A stretch of 64,000 nt of DNA from positions 1,709,001 to 1,773,000 of the forward strand of contig NZ_CP021248.1 of NCBI RefSeq assembly GCF_017309955.1, read 5' to 3'. Every line of letters starts with the position of its first letter. Positions within the stretch are counted from its first letter, which is position 1. Source of the DNA: Novosphingobium sp. KA1. GTDB lineage: Bacteria; Pseudomonadota; Alphaproteobacteria; Sphingomonadales; Sphingomonadaceae. This document shows positions 24,939 through 34,019 of the stretch, piece after piece. The notes beneath the pieces are model-generated. The model searched no databases. It was not told the DNA's origin and worked only from the letters and a program-made list of their open reading frames with translations. The position numbers were made by a program, and so were the translations under genes.

Positions 24939-27278
24939 ATGAAACCGACATCCATTCGCGCAGACCGAACCGCGCCGCCGACCGGCATCCACCCTGGCAG
25001 CCACCGCAGCGCCCGCCACGCGGTGCGCCCGCTCCTGCTCGCCGGGGCCGCGCTGGCACTGGGCCAGCCGCTCGCCGCTTTCGCACAGGATGGCACCGGC
25101 CCGGCCCAGGCAAGCACCACCGGGGGCGGCGTCGAGGAGATCATCGTCACCGCGCAGAAGCGCGACCAGTCCTCGCAGGACGTGCCTATCGCGATCACGG
25201 CGCTGAGCGGCGACCAGCTCCAGGGCGCCGGCATCCAGAGCACCGTCGACCTCAAGGCAACCGTGCCCTCGCTCAACATCACCACCGGCACCGGCGGCAT
25301 CGGGCTGCCGCGCATCCGCGGCATTGGCGCCACCGGACAAGGGCCCGGCATCGAGAACCCGGTCGCGGTCTATGTCGACGGGGTCTACTACGGCGCCTCC
25401 TTCGGCATCCTCCAGTCGATGTTCGACACCGAACAGGTGGCCGTGCTCAAGGGGCCGCAGGGCACGCTGTTCGGCCGCAACGCCACCGGCGGCCTGATCC
25501 AGATGACCACGCTTGCCCCCAGTTTCGAATGGAAGGGCAAGGCCGAACTCGGCTACGGCAACTACGACACGCTCCATTCGGCGGCCTTCGTCACCGGCGG
25601 CGTTACCGACACCGTCGCGGTGAGCCTCTCGGGCCAGTACGACAACCAGCAGAACGGCTTCGGCACCAACCTCTACACCGGCAACGACATCCAGACCTCG
25701 AAGTCGTGGGGCGGCCGCGCCAAGCTGCTCTGGGAGCCCTCGGACGCCACGAAGGTGCTGCTCTCCGCCGACATCAACGGCCGCAGCGGCGCCGCGCCCG
25801 CGTTCCGCAACATCGCCGGAAACGCACTGGGCATCGACGTTCCCGCCGCGATCCGGGCCATGGGCGGCGATCCGCATCGCGACATCCTTGCCGACATCGA
25901 CCCCAGCATGTCGACCCGCGCCTGGGGCACCAGCCTCACCGGCGAACAGGACCTCGGCTTCGCCTCGCTCAAGAGCATCACCGCCTACCGCAACTCGAAG
26001 TTCAGCTACAACTTCGACCCCGACGGCACCACCGCGCCGCGCATCATCGTCGACAACCACCAGTTCGACCGTCAGTTCACGCAGGAGCTGAACCTCGTCT
26101 CGAAGGACGGCGGCCCGTTCAAGTGGGTGCTCGGCGGGTTCTACATGCACGGCAAGGCGGGCAACGACGCCTCGCGCACCACCGGCATCTTCACTTACGG
26201 CAACAACGGCTATTCGCAGGCCGACAACACCGTGACGCTGGACTCGCTGGCCGCCTTCGCGGAAGGCACTTATGCGCTGGGCGCCTCGACCAACCTCACC
26301 GCAGGCCTGCGCTACACCACCGACAAGCGCTCGCTCGATGCCACGGTCACCAACTTCAACGGCAATGTCCCACCCGCCGGGCTGACCACCGTGGTCACCA
26401 TCCCTTCGCAGAGCCACCGCTTCAACCGCCTCACCTGGCGCCTCTCGCTCGACCACCGCTTCTCGAGCGAGCTGCTCGCCTATGCGAGCTACAACCGGGG
26501 CTTCCGCGGCGGCACCTACATCACCCAGTCGGACCCGATCGTGCTGCTCAAGCCCGAGCAGGTCGATGCCTATGAAGTCGGCATCAAGTCCGACCTGTTC
26601 GACCGCAAGGTGCGGCTGAACCTCTCGGCCTACTACTACGACGAGAAGAACATCCAGGTCATGCAGGTGATCTCGGGCGCGCAGACGGTCTACAATGCCA
26701 ATGCCGCCGAGATCTACGGCCTCGACGCCGACCTCACCTGGCGCGTGACAAGCGACCTCAGGCTCTTCGGCGGCGCCAACTGGACCCATGCGCGCTACAC
26801 CGACTTCGACAGCGCGGTGATCTCGACGCCGTTCCCGCTGCCTTCGGGATTCACGATCCCGACCGGCCAGTCGTGCCTCGGCACTTTCGGCAATCCCTTC
26901 GCGCAGCTGGGCGGAAACTGCCTGCTGATCGGCAGCGCCACGGGCAACCGGCTGCAGAACACCCCCAGCTTCACCGCCAGCCTCGGCGCCTCCTGGGACA
27001 TCCACACCGCGATCGGAAAGTTCACCGCGACGGGCAACTACTACTACAACGACGGCTACGTCGGCTCGCCCGACGAGCGCGTGAAGCAGAAGGCCTACAA
27101 CACGCTCGACGCCTCGCTCACCTGGCACGCGTCGAACGACAACCTGTACGTCCGCCTCTGGGGCAAGAACCTGACCAACGCCTTCTACTGGAGCCAGATC
27201 GGCGCCACCAACAGCGGCGACAACGGCACTTACGCCGCGCCGCGCACATATGGCGTGACCGCCGGCTTCGACTTCTGA
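24939..27278 (+). CDS. TonB-dependent outer-membrane receptor
   Basis: The 779-aa protein has a signal peptide with core LLLAGAALALGQPLAAFA, a TonB box-like EEIIVTAQKR, and a plug domain with VAVYVDGVYYG and VLKGPQGTLFGRNATGG. A long barrel follows and ends in Phe (YGVTAGFDF). The ATG at 24939 follows GGGGAGGAAATC. The much longer upstream frame covers the antisense of the propeller gene and is not coding. Sphingomonads use many such receptors for uptake of diverse carbon sources. A Rho-independent terminator follows within 30 bases, so it is a single-gene transcript or operon end. Confidence 0.93.
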   Translation: MKPTSIRADRTAPPTGIHPGSHRSARHAVRPLLLAGAALALGQPLAAFAQDGTGPAQASTTGGGVEEIIVTAQKRDQSSQDVPIAITALSGDQLQGAGIQSTVDLKATVPSLNITTGTGGIGLPRIRGIGATGQGPGIENPVAVYVDGVYYGASFGILQSMFDTEQVAVLKGPQGTLFGRNATGGLIQMTTLAPSFEWKGKAELGYGNYDTLHSAAFVTGGVTDTVAVSLSGQYDNQQNGFGTNLYTGNDIQTSKSWGGRAKLLWEPSDATKVLLSADINGRSGAAPAFRNIAGNALGIDVPAAIRAMGGDPHRDILADIDPSMSTRAWGTSLTGEQDLGFASLKSITAYRNSKFSYNFDPDGTTAPRIIVDNHQFDRQFTQELNLVSKDGGPFKWVLGGFYMHGKAGNDASRTTGIFTYGNNGYSQADNTVTLDSLAAFAEGTYALGASTNLTAGLRYTTDKRSLDATVTNFNGNVPPAGLTTVVTIPSQSHRFNRLTWRLSLDHRFSSELLAYASYNRGFRGGTYITQSDPIVLLKPEQVDAYEVGIKSDLFDRKVRLNLSAYYYDEKNIQVMQVISGAQTVYNANAAEIYGLDADLTWRVTSDLRLFGGANWTHARYTDFDSAVISTPFPLPSGFTIPTGQSCLGTFGNPFAQLGGNCLLIGSATGNRLQNTPSFTASLGASWDIHTAIGKFTATGNYYYNDGYVGSPDERVKQKAYNTLDASLTWHASNDNLYVRLWGKNLTNAFYWSQIGATNSGDNGTYAAPRTYGVTAGFDF

Positions 27279-27303
27279 ACGAGAGCGGCACGACCATGAA
27301 CAA

Positions 27304-27341
27304 GGCCGGAAAGTCCCAGCAGACTTTCCGGCCATTTTTTG
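27304..27341 (+). terminator. Rho-independent terminator of the TonB receptor gene
   Basis: A perfect 11-bp stem (GGCCGGAAAGT and ACTTTCCGGCC, 8-base loop) is followed by ATTTTTTG. It lies 25 bases after the receptor stop codon. Confidence 0.9.
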
Positions 27342-27390
27342 TTGTCTGCGGTGGCGGCTTGGGATGTGCCCCAAGGGACGAAGGCGGCGC

Positions 27391-27762
27391 TCAGCCTTCG
27401 GCCTTGATGCGGGCGAGCTCGCGCCGTGCCTCGAGATAACGCGGCAGCACCGAATCCGCGTAGGCCGCATAGATCGGCAATGCCGCCGCATCGATGCCCC
27501 ACTCGCGCGCATAGAGCGCGATGATGTCGCCGGATTCGCGCATGAACGCGCCCGGCGCGACTTCCGCTGCGGGGAACGTCACCTTCTCGAAGTGCGGCGC
27601 CAGTTCCGCGCGGATCGGGGCCTCGTTGTCGTCGCCTTCACAGAACAGGCGCTGGTCGAAACGGTCGAGCACGCCTGCCTCGAGCAGAAATATCTGCAGC
27701 TTGAGACAATGCGGGCAGCTCTGCTTGAGGTAGAGCACCGGGCGGAAGGCGGGATCGGTCAT
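27391..27762 (-). CDS. Glutaredoxin / GST N-domain-like protein
   Basis: This 123-aa thioredoxin-fold protein begins PVLYLKQSCPHCLKLQIFLL, with a CPHC redox motif at the end of the first strand as in glutaredoxins. A later part, FMRESGDIIALYAREWG, resembles the GST-N ESxxI glutathione site. Its ATG overlaps the stop of the upstream lactonase gene (ATGA), so the two are translationally coupled. A role in thiol redox or glutathione chemistry is likely; the partner is unknown. Confidence 0.75.
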   Translation of the reverse strand: MTDPAFRPVLYLKQSCPHCLKLQIFLLEAGVLDRFDQRLFCEGDDNEAPIRAELAPHFEKVTFPAAEVAPGAFMRESGDIIALYAREWGIDAAALPIYAAYADSVLPRYLEARRELARIKAEG

Positions 27763-28958
27763 GGAACAGCCTCTTCGATGAACGCGACCGAACTGGGCTT
27801 GTACACTGGCATGCGTGTACCGCTGTCGGTAAGACGGCCAGAGGCTGGGTCAACCACGAAGAGCGCGACATTGCCCTGTGCGCCCTCCCCGTTGCCACCC
27901 TGATTCGCGACCATGAGCCAGCGTCCGTCGGGCGCGAGCGAAAAACCCCAGGGCGTCCTGCCGCCGCAGTCGATCACCTGAACCGGCGTCAATGCGCCAT
28001 TACGGTCCACCGCATAGACCTGGAGGGTGTTGGCACCGCGATTGCCCGCATAGAGGAAGCGCCCGTCGCGCGAGACAGCGAGCTCGGATCCACTGCGGCG
28101 GCCGGCGAAGTCAGGCGCGTCGAGCGCCACGCGAGAGACTTCGCGCAGCCGTCCCTTGCGCGCATCCCAGGCAAAGCTGTGGATCGCTCCCTCCATTTCA
28201 GTTAGCACGAAGACGTGGCGCCCGTCGGGAGCGAATACGGCATGGCGCGGTCCCGAACCCGGTGGCAGCATGACGAAGGGCTCGGCGGCCGGCTCCAGCG
28301 TGTGGCGCGCGTCATCGAAGTGGTAGAGATAGACCTTGTCGGTGCCGAGATCGGCCGCGAGCAGGAAACGCCCGCTCGGATCGAGCGTGACGCCGTGCGC
28401 GTGCGGCCCCTTCTGGCGCGGGCTCGGACCGCTGCCGATGTGTTGCAGCACGATCACCGGCGTGGCGCCCGGCGCGCCACCTGCACCGATCGCGCTCGAG
28501 GCGACGATCCCGCTCGAATAGTTGGCGACAAAGAGCGTGCCGCCATCAGGCGAAAGCGCAAGGTGCGTCGGCCCTGCCCCGCCCGAACCGCCGCGCCCCA
28601 GCAGGCTCAGCGCACCGCTTGCCGGGTCATATCCATAGCTCGCCAGCGTGCCGTCCACTTCGCCCGGCTTGCCGACCTCGCTCACCGTGAAGAGGCGGTG
28701 GCGGGCGGCATCGACAAGCACCCAGGTCGGGTGGTCGGCCTCCGCCGCCAGCACCGGCGCGCCGAGCGTGCCCGTGCGAGGATCGAGTTCGAGCGCGACG
28801 ATGCCTTGCCCGGGTCCGTCGGCTTGCGTTCCCACGTAGGCGATCATCTCGCCGCGCGCGGGCACCGCGCCTTGCGGATGCGCGCAGCCCCCGAGCGCGA
28901 GCAACACGCCACCGAGCGTCAGGCCGGTCATCGCGCGAGCCTTCGTCTTCATTGCCAT
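27759..28958 (-). CDS. Lactonase-family beta-propeller lipoprotein (6-phosphogluconolactonase-like)
   Basis: The 399-aa product, from the ATG at 28958, has a lipoprotein signal (TLGGVLLALGGC) and the seven-bladed propeller pattern of the YbhE/Pgl lactonase family: YVGTQADGPGQGIVALELDP, HLALSPDGGTLFVANYSSG, GPHAHGVTLDPSGRFLL and GPRHAVFAPDGRHVFVLTE. AAGGGACGGG precedes the start; an earlier in-frame ATG at 29012 would hide the signal. As an envelope lipoprotein it is unlikely to be the cytosolic pentose-phosphate enzyme. It may open sugar or aromatic lactones outside the cytoplasm. Confidence 0.8.
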   Translation of the reverse strand: MAMKTKARAMTGLTLGGVLLALGGCAHPQGAVPARGEMIAYVGTQADGPGQGIVALELDPRTGTLGAPVLAAEADHPTWVLVDAARHRLFTVSEVGKPGEVDGTLASYGYDPASGALSLLGRGGSGGAGPTHLALSPDGGTLFVANYSSGIVASSAIGAGGAPGATPVIVLQHIGSGPSPRQKGPHAHGVTLDPSGRFLLAADLGTDKVYLYHFDDARHTLEPAAEPFVMLPPGSGPRHAVFAPDGRHVFVLTEMEGAIHSFAWDARKGRLREVSRVALDAPDFAGRRSGSELAVSRDGRFLYAGNRGANTLQVYAVDRNGALTPVQVIDCGGRTPWGFSLAPDGRWLMVANQGGNGEGAQGNVALFVVDPASGRLTDSGTRMPVYKPSSVAFIEEAVP

Positions 28959-29024
28959 ATCCCGTCCCTTCTCCTGGTCCCGTACTTGCACGCGCGGTTC
29001 GGCGCCGTGCAATTGCGCACCCGT

Positions 29025-30116
29025 TCAGAAATTGACGCTCACGAGCAGATTCATGGTCTGCTGGCGATAGCGCCCGGCAAGGCCTTCGCGCCGCGCATAG
29101 TAGAAATCAAACCGTCCGTGGCCGGCCAGGTTCGTCGAGCCTCCGAGCTTGGCATAGAAGATCGAGGAATCATCGCCTTTGCGCGCGATGTCCTGCACGA
29201 ATTGCTGGATCAAGCCTGTCTCGACGTAAGGCGCAAGCCGCCAGTTTCGCCGCTCAAGCCGCTCAAGACGCACCGTACCTTGGATGAAGCCGTAGTTCTC
29301 GTCCTTCGCCGGGCTTTCACCGCGTCCGCGTGTCGCCTGATAGGCCAGCCCCAATGCCGGGCGAACGAACCAGCCCGGGGGAACCCAGGACAGCGCAGAA
29401 TGATCGTACGTCTCCAGGAGCCGCGCCTCGGTGTAATAGCGGCGCCATTGCTCTCGAGAGCGGATCGTTATGCCATTGCCGAGCGGAATCTGGGCCGTGC
29501 TTTCGCCCTCGAGCGCCTGCGCGCGCACCGCAAGTCCTGTATGTGCATCGAGGCGATTCACGTAGTCTACCCGCAATCCCACGCCGTTGCTGTCCAGCGT
29601 TCCATGCGACTCCCGGAAAGTGACCGCTGCCGTCTCCGCCACTATGCCCAGCCCGACGAGCTGGTGATCGCCGATGCGGCGCAAGTATTCCGCGAGGCCG
29701 TTGTAACCGTCACTGTCGATGTTGGCGGGCCGGCTTTCGTCGCTGCGCGAATAGATGGCCGCACCGCCGAGCTTGACGAACGAGCGCCCGTCGCCCGGCA
29801 ACGCAAAAGTCACGTGCGCAGGCACCACGAGGGCCTGCGCACGGTCGCGCAAGTCCGAAAGATCCGCCCCGTTGGCTTCGGCATTGGCATGGGCGCGGTA
29901 CTGCCCCATGCGTGCCTGGACCGCACCGTAGGTCTCGCTGCTGTTCATCTCGCCGACGAGGCCGGTGCCGGCAAATTCGCCAATGAGCATCTCCACGGGT
30001 CGTGGCGGCACTGGTTCGGGAGCCGCAACTTGCGCCCGTGCGCCGCACGGCAGAAGGACTAACGCAATGGCCAGCCAGGTCGCATGTTCTCCTGCTCGAC
30101 CGCGGCACTGCTCCAT
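29025..30116 (-). CDS. Putative outer-membrane beta-barrel protein
   Basis: The 363-aa product starts with a signal-like MEQCRGRAGEHATWLAIALV ending near GARAQ. The rest has many short amphipathic strands (FVKLGGAAIYSR, FDFYYARREGLAGRY) and ends in SVNF, a terminal Phe as in barrels inserted by the Bam complex. I do not recognise a precise family. It has some similarity of layout to cellulose- and exopolysaccharide-linked outer-membrane proteins. A longer start at 30206 is possible but would bury the signal. Immediately downstream is the lactonase lipoprotein gene, 66 bases away and probably co-transcribed. Confidence 0.65.
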   Translation of the reverse strand: MEQCRGRAGEHATWLAIALVLLPCGARAQVAAPEPVPPRPVEMLIGEFAGTGLVGEMNSSETYGAVQARMGQYRAHANAEANGADLSDLRDRAQALVVPAHVTFALPGDGRSFVKLGGAAIYSRSDESRPANIDSDGYNGLAEYLRRIGDHQLVGLGIVAETAAVTFRESHGTLDSNGVGLRVDYVNRLDAHTGLAVRAQALEGESTAQIPLGNGITIRSREQWRRYYTEARLLETYDHSALSWVPPGWFVRPALGLAYQATRGRGESPAKDENYGFIQGTVRLERLERRNWRLAPYVETGLIQQFVQDIARKGDDSSIFYAKLGGSTNLAGHGRFDFYYARREGLAGRYRQQTMNLLVSVNF

Positions 30117-30314
30117 CGACACTTTGCTGCTTCTCCCGTATCCAAGTCTTCCAATCGTGACGACTGCATGGACAGGCAAAAGCATGGCAATGGGCGAGAC
30201 GGCCAAGTGATCGGCACGAACACGATACGAATGCAGGCGTGAAGGGGCGCTGGGCAGGACCCGATGGTCGCCGCTCGATACACACCGAGCAAGGGCCAGG
30301 GCACCAATCCTTGG

Positions 30315-31211
30315 TCAGATGCAGGATGTCGCTAGTCGCTCGCGAAGCCAGGCCATAGCTGGCGCGTGATGCGAACGCTCGTGCCAGACAAGTATCTTCG
30401 AGAAGCCGGGAACCTCGAGCGGCGGATCGCGCAAGCACAGACTCTCCAGTCCGCGGACAAGGCGCTCGGGGAGAAGCGAACAGGTGTCCGAATTGCGGAT
30501 CAGGTCTAGCACGAAGCTGAAGTTGGGTGCCGAGAGCACGACCCGGCGGCGCCGAGCCAGCGCGTCGAGTGCGCGATCGGTAGCGCCGTGGAACTGCGTT
30601 CCGTCATGCGACATGAGCGCGTGGTCGAGCGCACAAAAGGCATCGAGATCGAGCGGCGCGCGGGCCGCCGGGTGGCCCTGACGCATGACGCAGACATAGC
30701 GTTCCTCGAACAATCGCCGCGCACGCAGGTGCTCGGGCGCCATCTCGGGCGTGATCAGCGCGAAGTCGAGGTGTCCCTGTTCCATGTCGGTTGCCATCGC
30801 GGCCATGTCGACCGGGCGGATCGACACACGGACACCCGGCGCGATGCGTCGCAGCGCGGTCAGGAACGGCAGGATGACAACACGCTGGGCATAGTCGGTG
30901 GCAGCGATGCTGATCGTCATTTCCGCGCTCGCCGGATCGAAAACGTCCGGCTGGAGCAGGACCTCGATCTCGCGCAATGCGGCCTTGAGCCGTCCGGCGA
31001 GCGCCTCGGCGCGCGGTGTGGGCAGCATGCCGCGCTGGGCACGGATGAAGAGCGGGTCCTGAAAAGCTTCGCGCAGGCGCGTGAGCATTCCGCTGACAGC
31101 GGGCTGGGTCAGCCCGAGCCGCTCGGCCGCCCGCGTGACCGAGCGCGTCTCGATGAGCGCATCGAGCGCTTTCAGGAGGTTGAGGTCAAGCGACCTAATA
31201 TCACTGAGCAT
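30315..31211 (-). CDS. LysR-type transcriptional regulator
   Basis: The 298-aa protein has a NodD/LinR-like N-terminal winged HTH (LDLNLLKALDALIETRSVTR; GLTQPAVSGMLTRLREAFQD) and a normal effector-binding domain. It is transcribed away from the SRPBCC / DJ-1 / old-yellow-enzyme operon, with 94 bases between the starts. It is therefore the likely regulator of that operon in response to an aromatic or electrophilic compound. A weak direct repeat, ATATC, occurs twice in the gap. Confidence 0.9.
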   Translation of the reverse strand: MLSDIRSLDLNLLKALDALIETRSVTRAAERLGLTQPAVSGMLTRLREAFQDPLFIRAQRGMLPTPRAEALAGRLKAALREIEVLLQPDVFDPASAEMTISIAATDYAQRVVILPFLTALRRIAPGVRVSIRPVDMAAMATDMEQGHLDFALITPEMAPEHLRARRLFEERYVCVMRQGHPAARAPLDLDAFCALDHALMSHDGTQFHGATDRALDALARRRRVVLSAPNFSFVLDLIRNSDTCSLLPERLVRGLESLCLRDPPLEVPGFSKILVWHERSHHAPAMAWLRERLATSCI

Positions 31212-31305
31212 GATGCCGATAATCCCGATTCCTGATTTTTCTTATATCACGTGCCCTCCTATATCTCGCTGCGTCAAGTTCCCCCCAACCGACACAGGAG
31301 TTCCC

Positions 31306-31815
31306 ATGGGCGACATTCTCTGGCCGGAAGGCTACGTGCCCGGCTTCACCGACAATTTCTGCTCCAACGAGGTCATCGTCACCGGCCTTTCGGTGGCCGA
31401 TGTCTGGCCGTTTCTGGCTGAAGCCGGACGCTGGCCCTCGTACTACGCCAATAGCTCGGACATCGCACTCACCGCGGGCAAGGGCCCGGAACTCGCCCAG
31501 GGCGACACGTTCTTCTTCAAGACCTTCGGCTTTCCGGTCGACGCACAAGTCGTTGAATGCGTCCCTCCTGTCGAAGGCCAGCCGGCGCGGATCGCATGGC
31601 ATGGCTGGTCGGGCGAAGGCGCAGACCGGCTCGACGTGCACCATGCCTGGCTAATCGAGGAACTGTCCGCAGGGCGCCTGCGCATCCTCACGCAGGAAAC
31701 CCAGAATGGAGAGCCTGCAAAGACGCTGGCCAATGCCAAGCCTAACCCGATGATCAATGGACACCAGGACTGGCTCGACGGTCTTGTCGGCGCGGCTCGT
31801 GCAGCAAGGTCCTGA
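31306..31815 (+). CDS. SRPBCC-domain protein
   Basis: This 169-aa protein has the START/SRPBCC fold pattern: VIVTGLSVADVWPFLAEAGR, a typical N-terminal segment of polyketide cyclase-like proteins, then FFFKTFGFPVDAQVVECVPP and a C-terminal helix. AGGAG precedes the ATG at 31306. It is the first gene of a three-gene operon. The hydrophobic cavity of this fold binds small lipophilic ligands; the ligand is unknown. With a DJ-1 protein and a flavin reductase downstream, a role in handling reactive carbonyls or quinones is possible. Confidence 0.8.
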   Translation: MGDILWPEGYVPGFTDNFCSNEVIVTGLSVADVWPFLAEAGRWPSYYANSSDIALTAGKGPELAQGDTFFFKTFGFPVDAQVVECVPPVEGQPARIAWHGWSGEGADRLDVHHAWLIEELSAGRLRILTQETQNGEPAKTLANAKPNPMINGHQDWLDGLVGAARAARS

Positions 31816-31828
31816 AGGAGAAGAGCTC

Positions 31829-32506
31829 ATGAAGATTCTGATCGTTCTCACTTCGCACGCCCGGATCGGCGAGACCGGTCACACCACCGGGGTCTGGCTG
31901 GAAGAACTGACGACGCCCTACTACGCCTTCATCGATGCCGGAGCAGAAGTTGATCTAGCGTCGATCGGCGGCGGCGCGGTGCCGATTGATCCCAACTCCA
32001 TGGCCGAGCAGGACCGTCCCGAGAGCGTGGTGCGCTTCTTCGATGACCAAGTTTCGCAGCACAAGCTGGGCCATTCGCTGAAGCTCGAGGACCTGTCCGC
32101 AGCGCCCTACGATGCCGTCTTCCTGCCGGGAGGCCACGGCACCATGTGGGACCTGCCCGAGAGCACCGCTCTGGCCGAACTGCTGACCAGTGCCTTCGCG
32201 GCGGGCAAGGTCGTCGCCGCGGTCTGCCACGGACCGGCGGGCTTCGTGAATGCGCGTAGCCCCGACGGCACCCCGCTCGTTGCAGGACGCAAGGTCAGCG
32301 CCTTCACGAACAGCGAGGAAGAGGCCGCAGGCCTGACCCAGGCGGTGCCCTTCCTGCTCGAGACGCGACTTCGCGACCTTGGCGCGCTCTACGAAAGCGG
32401 CCCCGATTTCGAACCCCACGCGGTCCGCGACGGCAAGCTCGTGACCGGCCAGAATCCGGCTTCGTCGAGCCGCGTCGCACAACTGGTGCTCGAGGCCATC
32501 GGCTGA
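31829..32506 (+). CDS. DJ-1/PfpI-family protein, type 1 glutamine amidotransferase-like
   Basis: The 225-aa protein shows the nucleophile elbow AAVCHGPAGFV with Cys133, a conserved Glu in GVWLEE (residues 21-26), and LPGGHGTMWDLP. These mark the Hsp31-like branch of DJ-1/PfpI, which acts on glyoxals and other reactive carbonyls. AAGGAGA precedes the ATG at 31829. Upstream codons of a longer frame belong to the previous gene. It lies 13 bases after the SRPBCC gene and is co-transcribed with it. Glyoxalase III-type activity is a reasonable inference. Confidence 0.85.
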   Translation: MKILIVLTSHARIGETGHTTGVWLEELTTPYYAFIDAGAEVDLASIGGGAVPIDPNSMAEQDRPESVVRFFDDQVSQHKLGHSLKLEDLSAAPYDAVFLPGGHGTMWDLPESTALAELLTSAFAAGKVVAAVCHGPAGFVNARSPDGTPLVAGRKVSAFTNSEEEAAGLTQAVPFLLETRLRDLGALYESGPDFEPHAVRDGKLVTGQNPASSSRVAQLVLEAIG

Positions 32507-32538
32507 ACCTGCTCCCCATTCCCAAAATCGGAAGTCAT

Positions 32539-33657
32539 ATGTCCGCACTTTTCTCCCCCTACACGCTCAAGGACGTCACCTTGCGCAACCGCATCGCGGT
32601 GCCGCCGATGTGCCAGTATTCCGCCGTCGAAGGCGTGACCACCGACTGGCACCTCGCGCACTACACCGGCATTGCCCGGGGCGGCGCGGGGCTCGTCATC
32701 GTCGAGGCCACCGGCGTCTCGCCCGAAGGCCGGATCACACCGGGCTGCACCGGCCTGTGGAACGATGCGCAGGTTCCCGGCATGGCCGCGATCGCCGCAG
32801 CCATCCGCAAGGCCGGTGCCGTCCCCGGGATCCAGATCGGTCACGCCGGACGCAAGGCTAGCGCCAACCGCCCCTGGGAAGGCGACGACCACATCGACGA
32901 CGAGGCGTCCGGCGGCTGGCCGACCATCTCGCCCTCCCCCCTCGCCTTCGGCGGCGGACTTCCCAAGGTGCCCCGCGAAATGACGCTGGCCGACATCGCC
33001 CGCGTCACGGCGGACTTCGTCTCGGCCGCGCGGCGCGCGCTCGATGCCGGCTTCGAGTGGCTCGAACTGCACTTCGCGCACGGCTACCTCGCGCAGAGCT
33101 TCTTCTCGATCCACGCCAACACCCGCACCGATCAGTATGGTGGCAGCGCCGAGAACCGCGGACGCTTTCTCCTCGAGACGCTTCAGGCAGTGCGCGAGGT
33201 CTGGCCGGAGAACCTGCCTCTCACCGCGCGTTTTGGCGTTCTCGAATTCGACGGGCGCGACGAAGAGACGCTGGTCGAATCGATCGCGCTGGTGAACCGC
33301 ATGCGCGAGGCAGGGCTCGATTTCCTGAACGTCTCGATGGGCTTCTCGACCATCGAGGCCAAAGTTCCCTGGGCTCCCGCCTTCATGGCGCCGATCGCCG
33401 AGCGCGTACGCCGCGAGACCGGACTTCCCGTGGCGACGGCCTGGGGCATGGACGTGCCTGCCGATGCCGAGCGCGCCATTGCCGAGGGGCAGATGGATCT
33501 CGCCATGATCGGCCGCGCGCACTTGGCCGATCCGCACTATCCCTTCCGCGCGGCACGCGAGCTCGGCATTCCCAAGGCCTCTTCACTGCTGCCGGAACAG
33601 TATGCCTACTGGCTCTCGCGCTACCCAGGCCCGCAGAACGGCGAAGTGATCGATTGA
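32539..33657 (+). CDS. Old yellow enzyme family oxidoreductase (YqjM-like)
   Basis: This 372-aa FMN enzyme reduces activated C=C bonds using NAD(P)H. It has the thermophilic-like/YqjM signature PPMCQYSA, HLAHYTGIARGG, QIGHAGRKAS, HFAHGYLAQSFFS and RTDQYGGSAENRGRF. It is the third gene of the operon, 32 bases after the DJ-1 gene. A strong GC hairpin follows the stop. Substrates are probably alpha,beta-unsaturated carbonyls or quinones. Confidence 0.92.
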   Translation: MSALFSPYTLKDVTLRNRIAVPPMCQYSAVEGVTTDWHLAHYTGIARGGAGLVIVEATGVSPEGRITPGCTGLWNDAQVPGMAAIAAAIRKAGAVPGIQIGHAGRKASANRPWEGDDHIDDEASGGWPTISPSPLAFGGGLPKVPREMTLADIARVTADFVSAARRALDAGFEWLELHFAHGYLAQSFFSIHANTRTDQYGGSAENRGRFLLETLQAVREVWPENLPLTARFGVLEFDGRDEETLVESIALVNRMREAGLDFLNVSMGFSTIEAKVPWAPAFMAPIAERVRRETGLPVATAWGMDVPADAERAIAEGQMDLAMIGRAHLADPHYPFRAARELGIPKASSLLPEQYAYWLSRYPGPQNGEVID

Positions 33658-33663
33658 CCCTCT

Positions 33664-33697
33664 CCCCCTCCCGATGGCCGAAGCGACCGGGAGGGGG
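33664..33697 (+). terminator. GC-rich hairpin after the old-yellow-enzyme operon
   Basis: CCCCCTCCCG and CGGGAGGGGG form a perfect 10-bp stem with a 14-base loop, 6 bases past the stop codon. There is no T-run, so termination may be partial or Rho-assisted. Confidence 0.5.
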
Positions 33698-34019
33698 CAG
33701 CCGTTCAGTTTCGGTTGGGCTCGCTCGTCCACGCTCGCGCCGAACAGTGAGTCACGCCACGGTGGCGGGCTGCCATAAGACGTGTGGCGCGACGGCAAGA
33801 TATTTTCGTTTCCCGCCCCTTCCCGTCATTCATGCCTTCCAATGCTGACTGAAGCTTTGGTTCGTGCATGCCGAGGCAACCGGGGCGGACACGTCTTTCC
33901 GCGCCGCCCCTGTCACCTGAGCGACCTCCCGCCGCCCTGAAATCCCGCAGCTATCCAACCAAGGTGATCGGACCAGTTGGTGCGGCCTTCTCATGCTGAT
34001 CGGGAAGAGGCGACTGTAT
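33698..34019. other. Intergenic, no gene seen
   Basis: Convergent gap between the old-yellow-enzyme operon and the minus-strand epimerase-like gene. Only short frames without resemblance to known proteins. Confidence 0.5.

Noticed and set aside
24702..27512. Minus-strand frame of 936 codons
   Set aside because: Antisense to the TonB-dependent receptor, which has full plug and barrel features.
27759..28958. Cytosolic 6-phosphogluconolactonase
   Set aside because: The lipobox LGGC and signal indicate an envelope lipoprotein, so I name only the family.
28215..30062. Plus-strand frame of 615 codons
   Set aside because: Antisense to the lactonase and outer-membrane protein genes. Low-complexity Arg/His-rich content.
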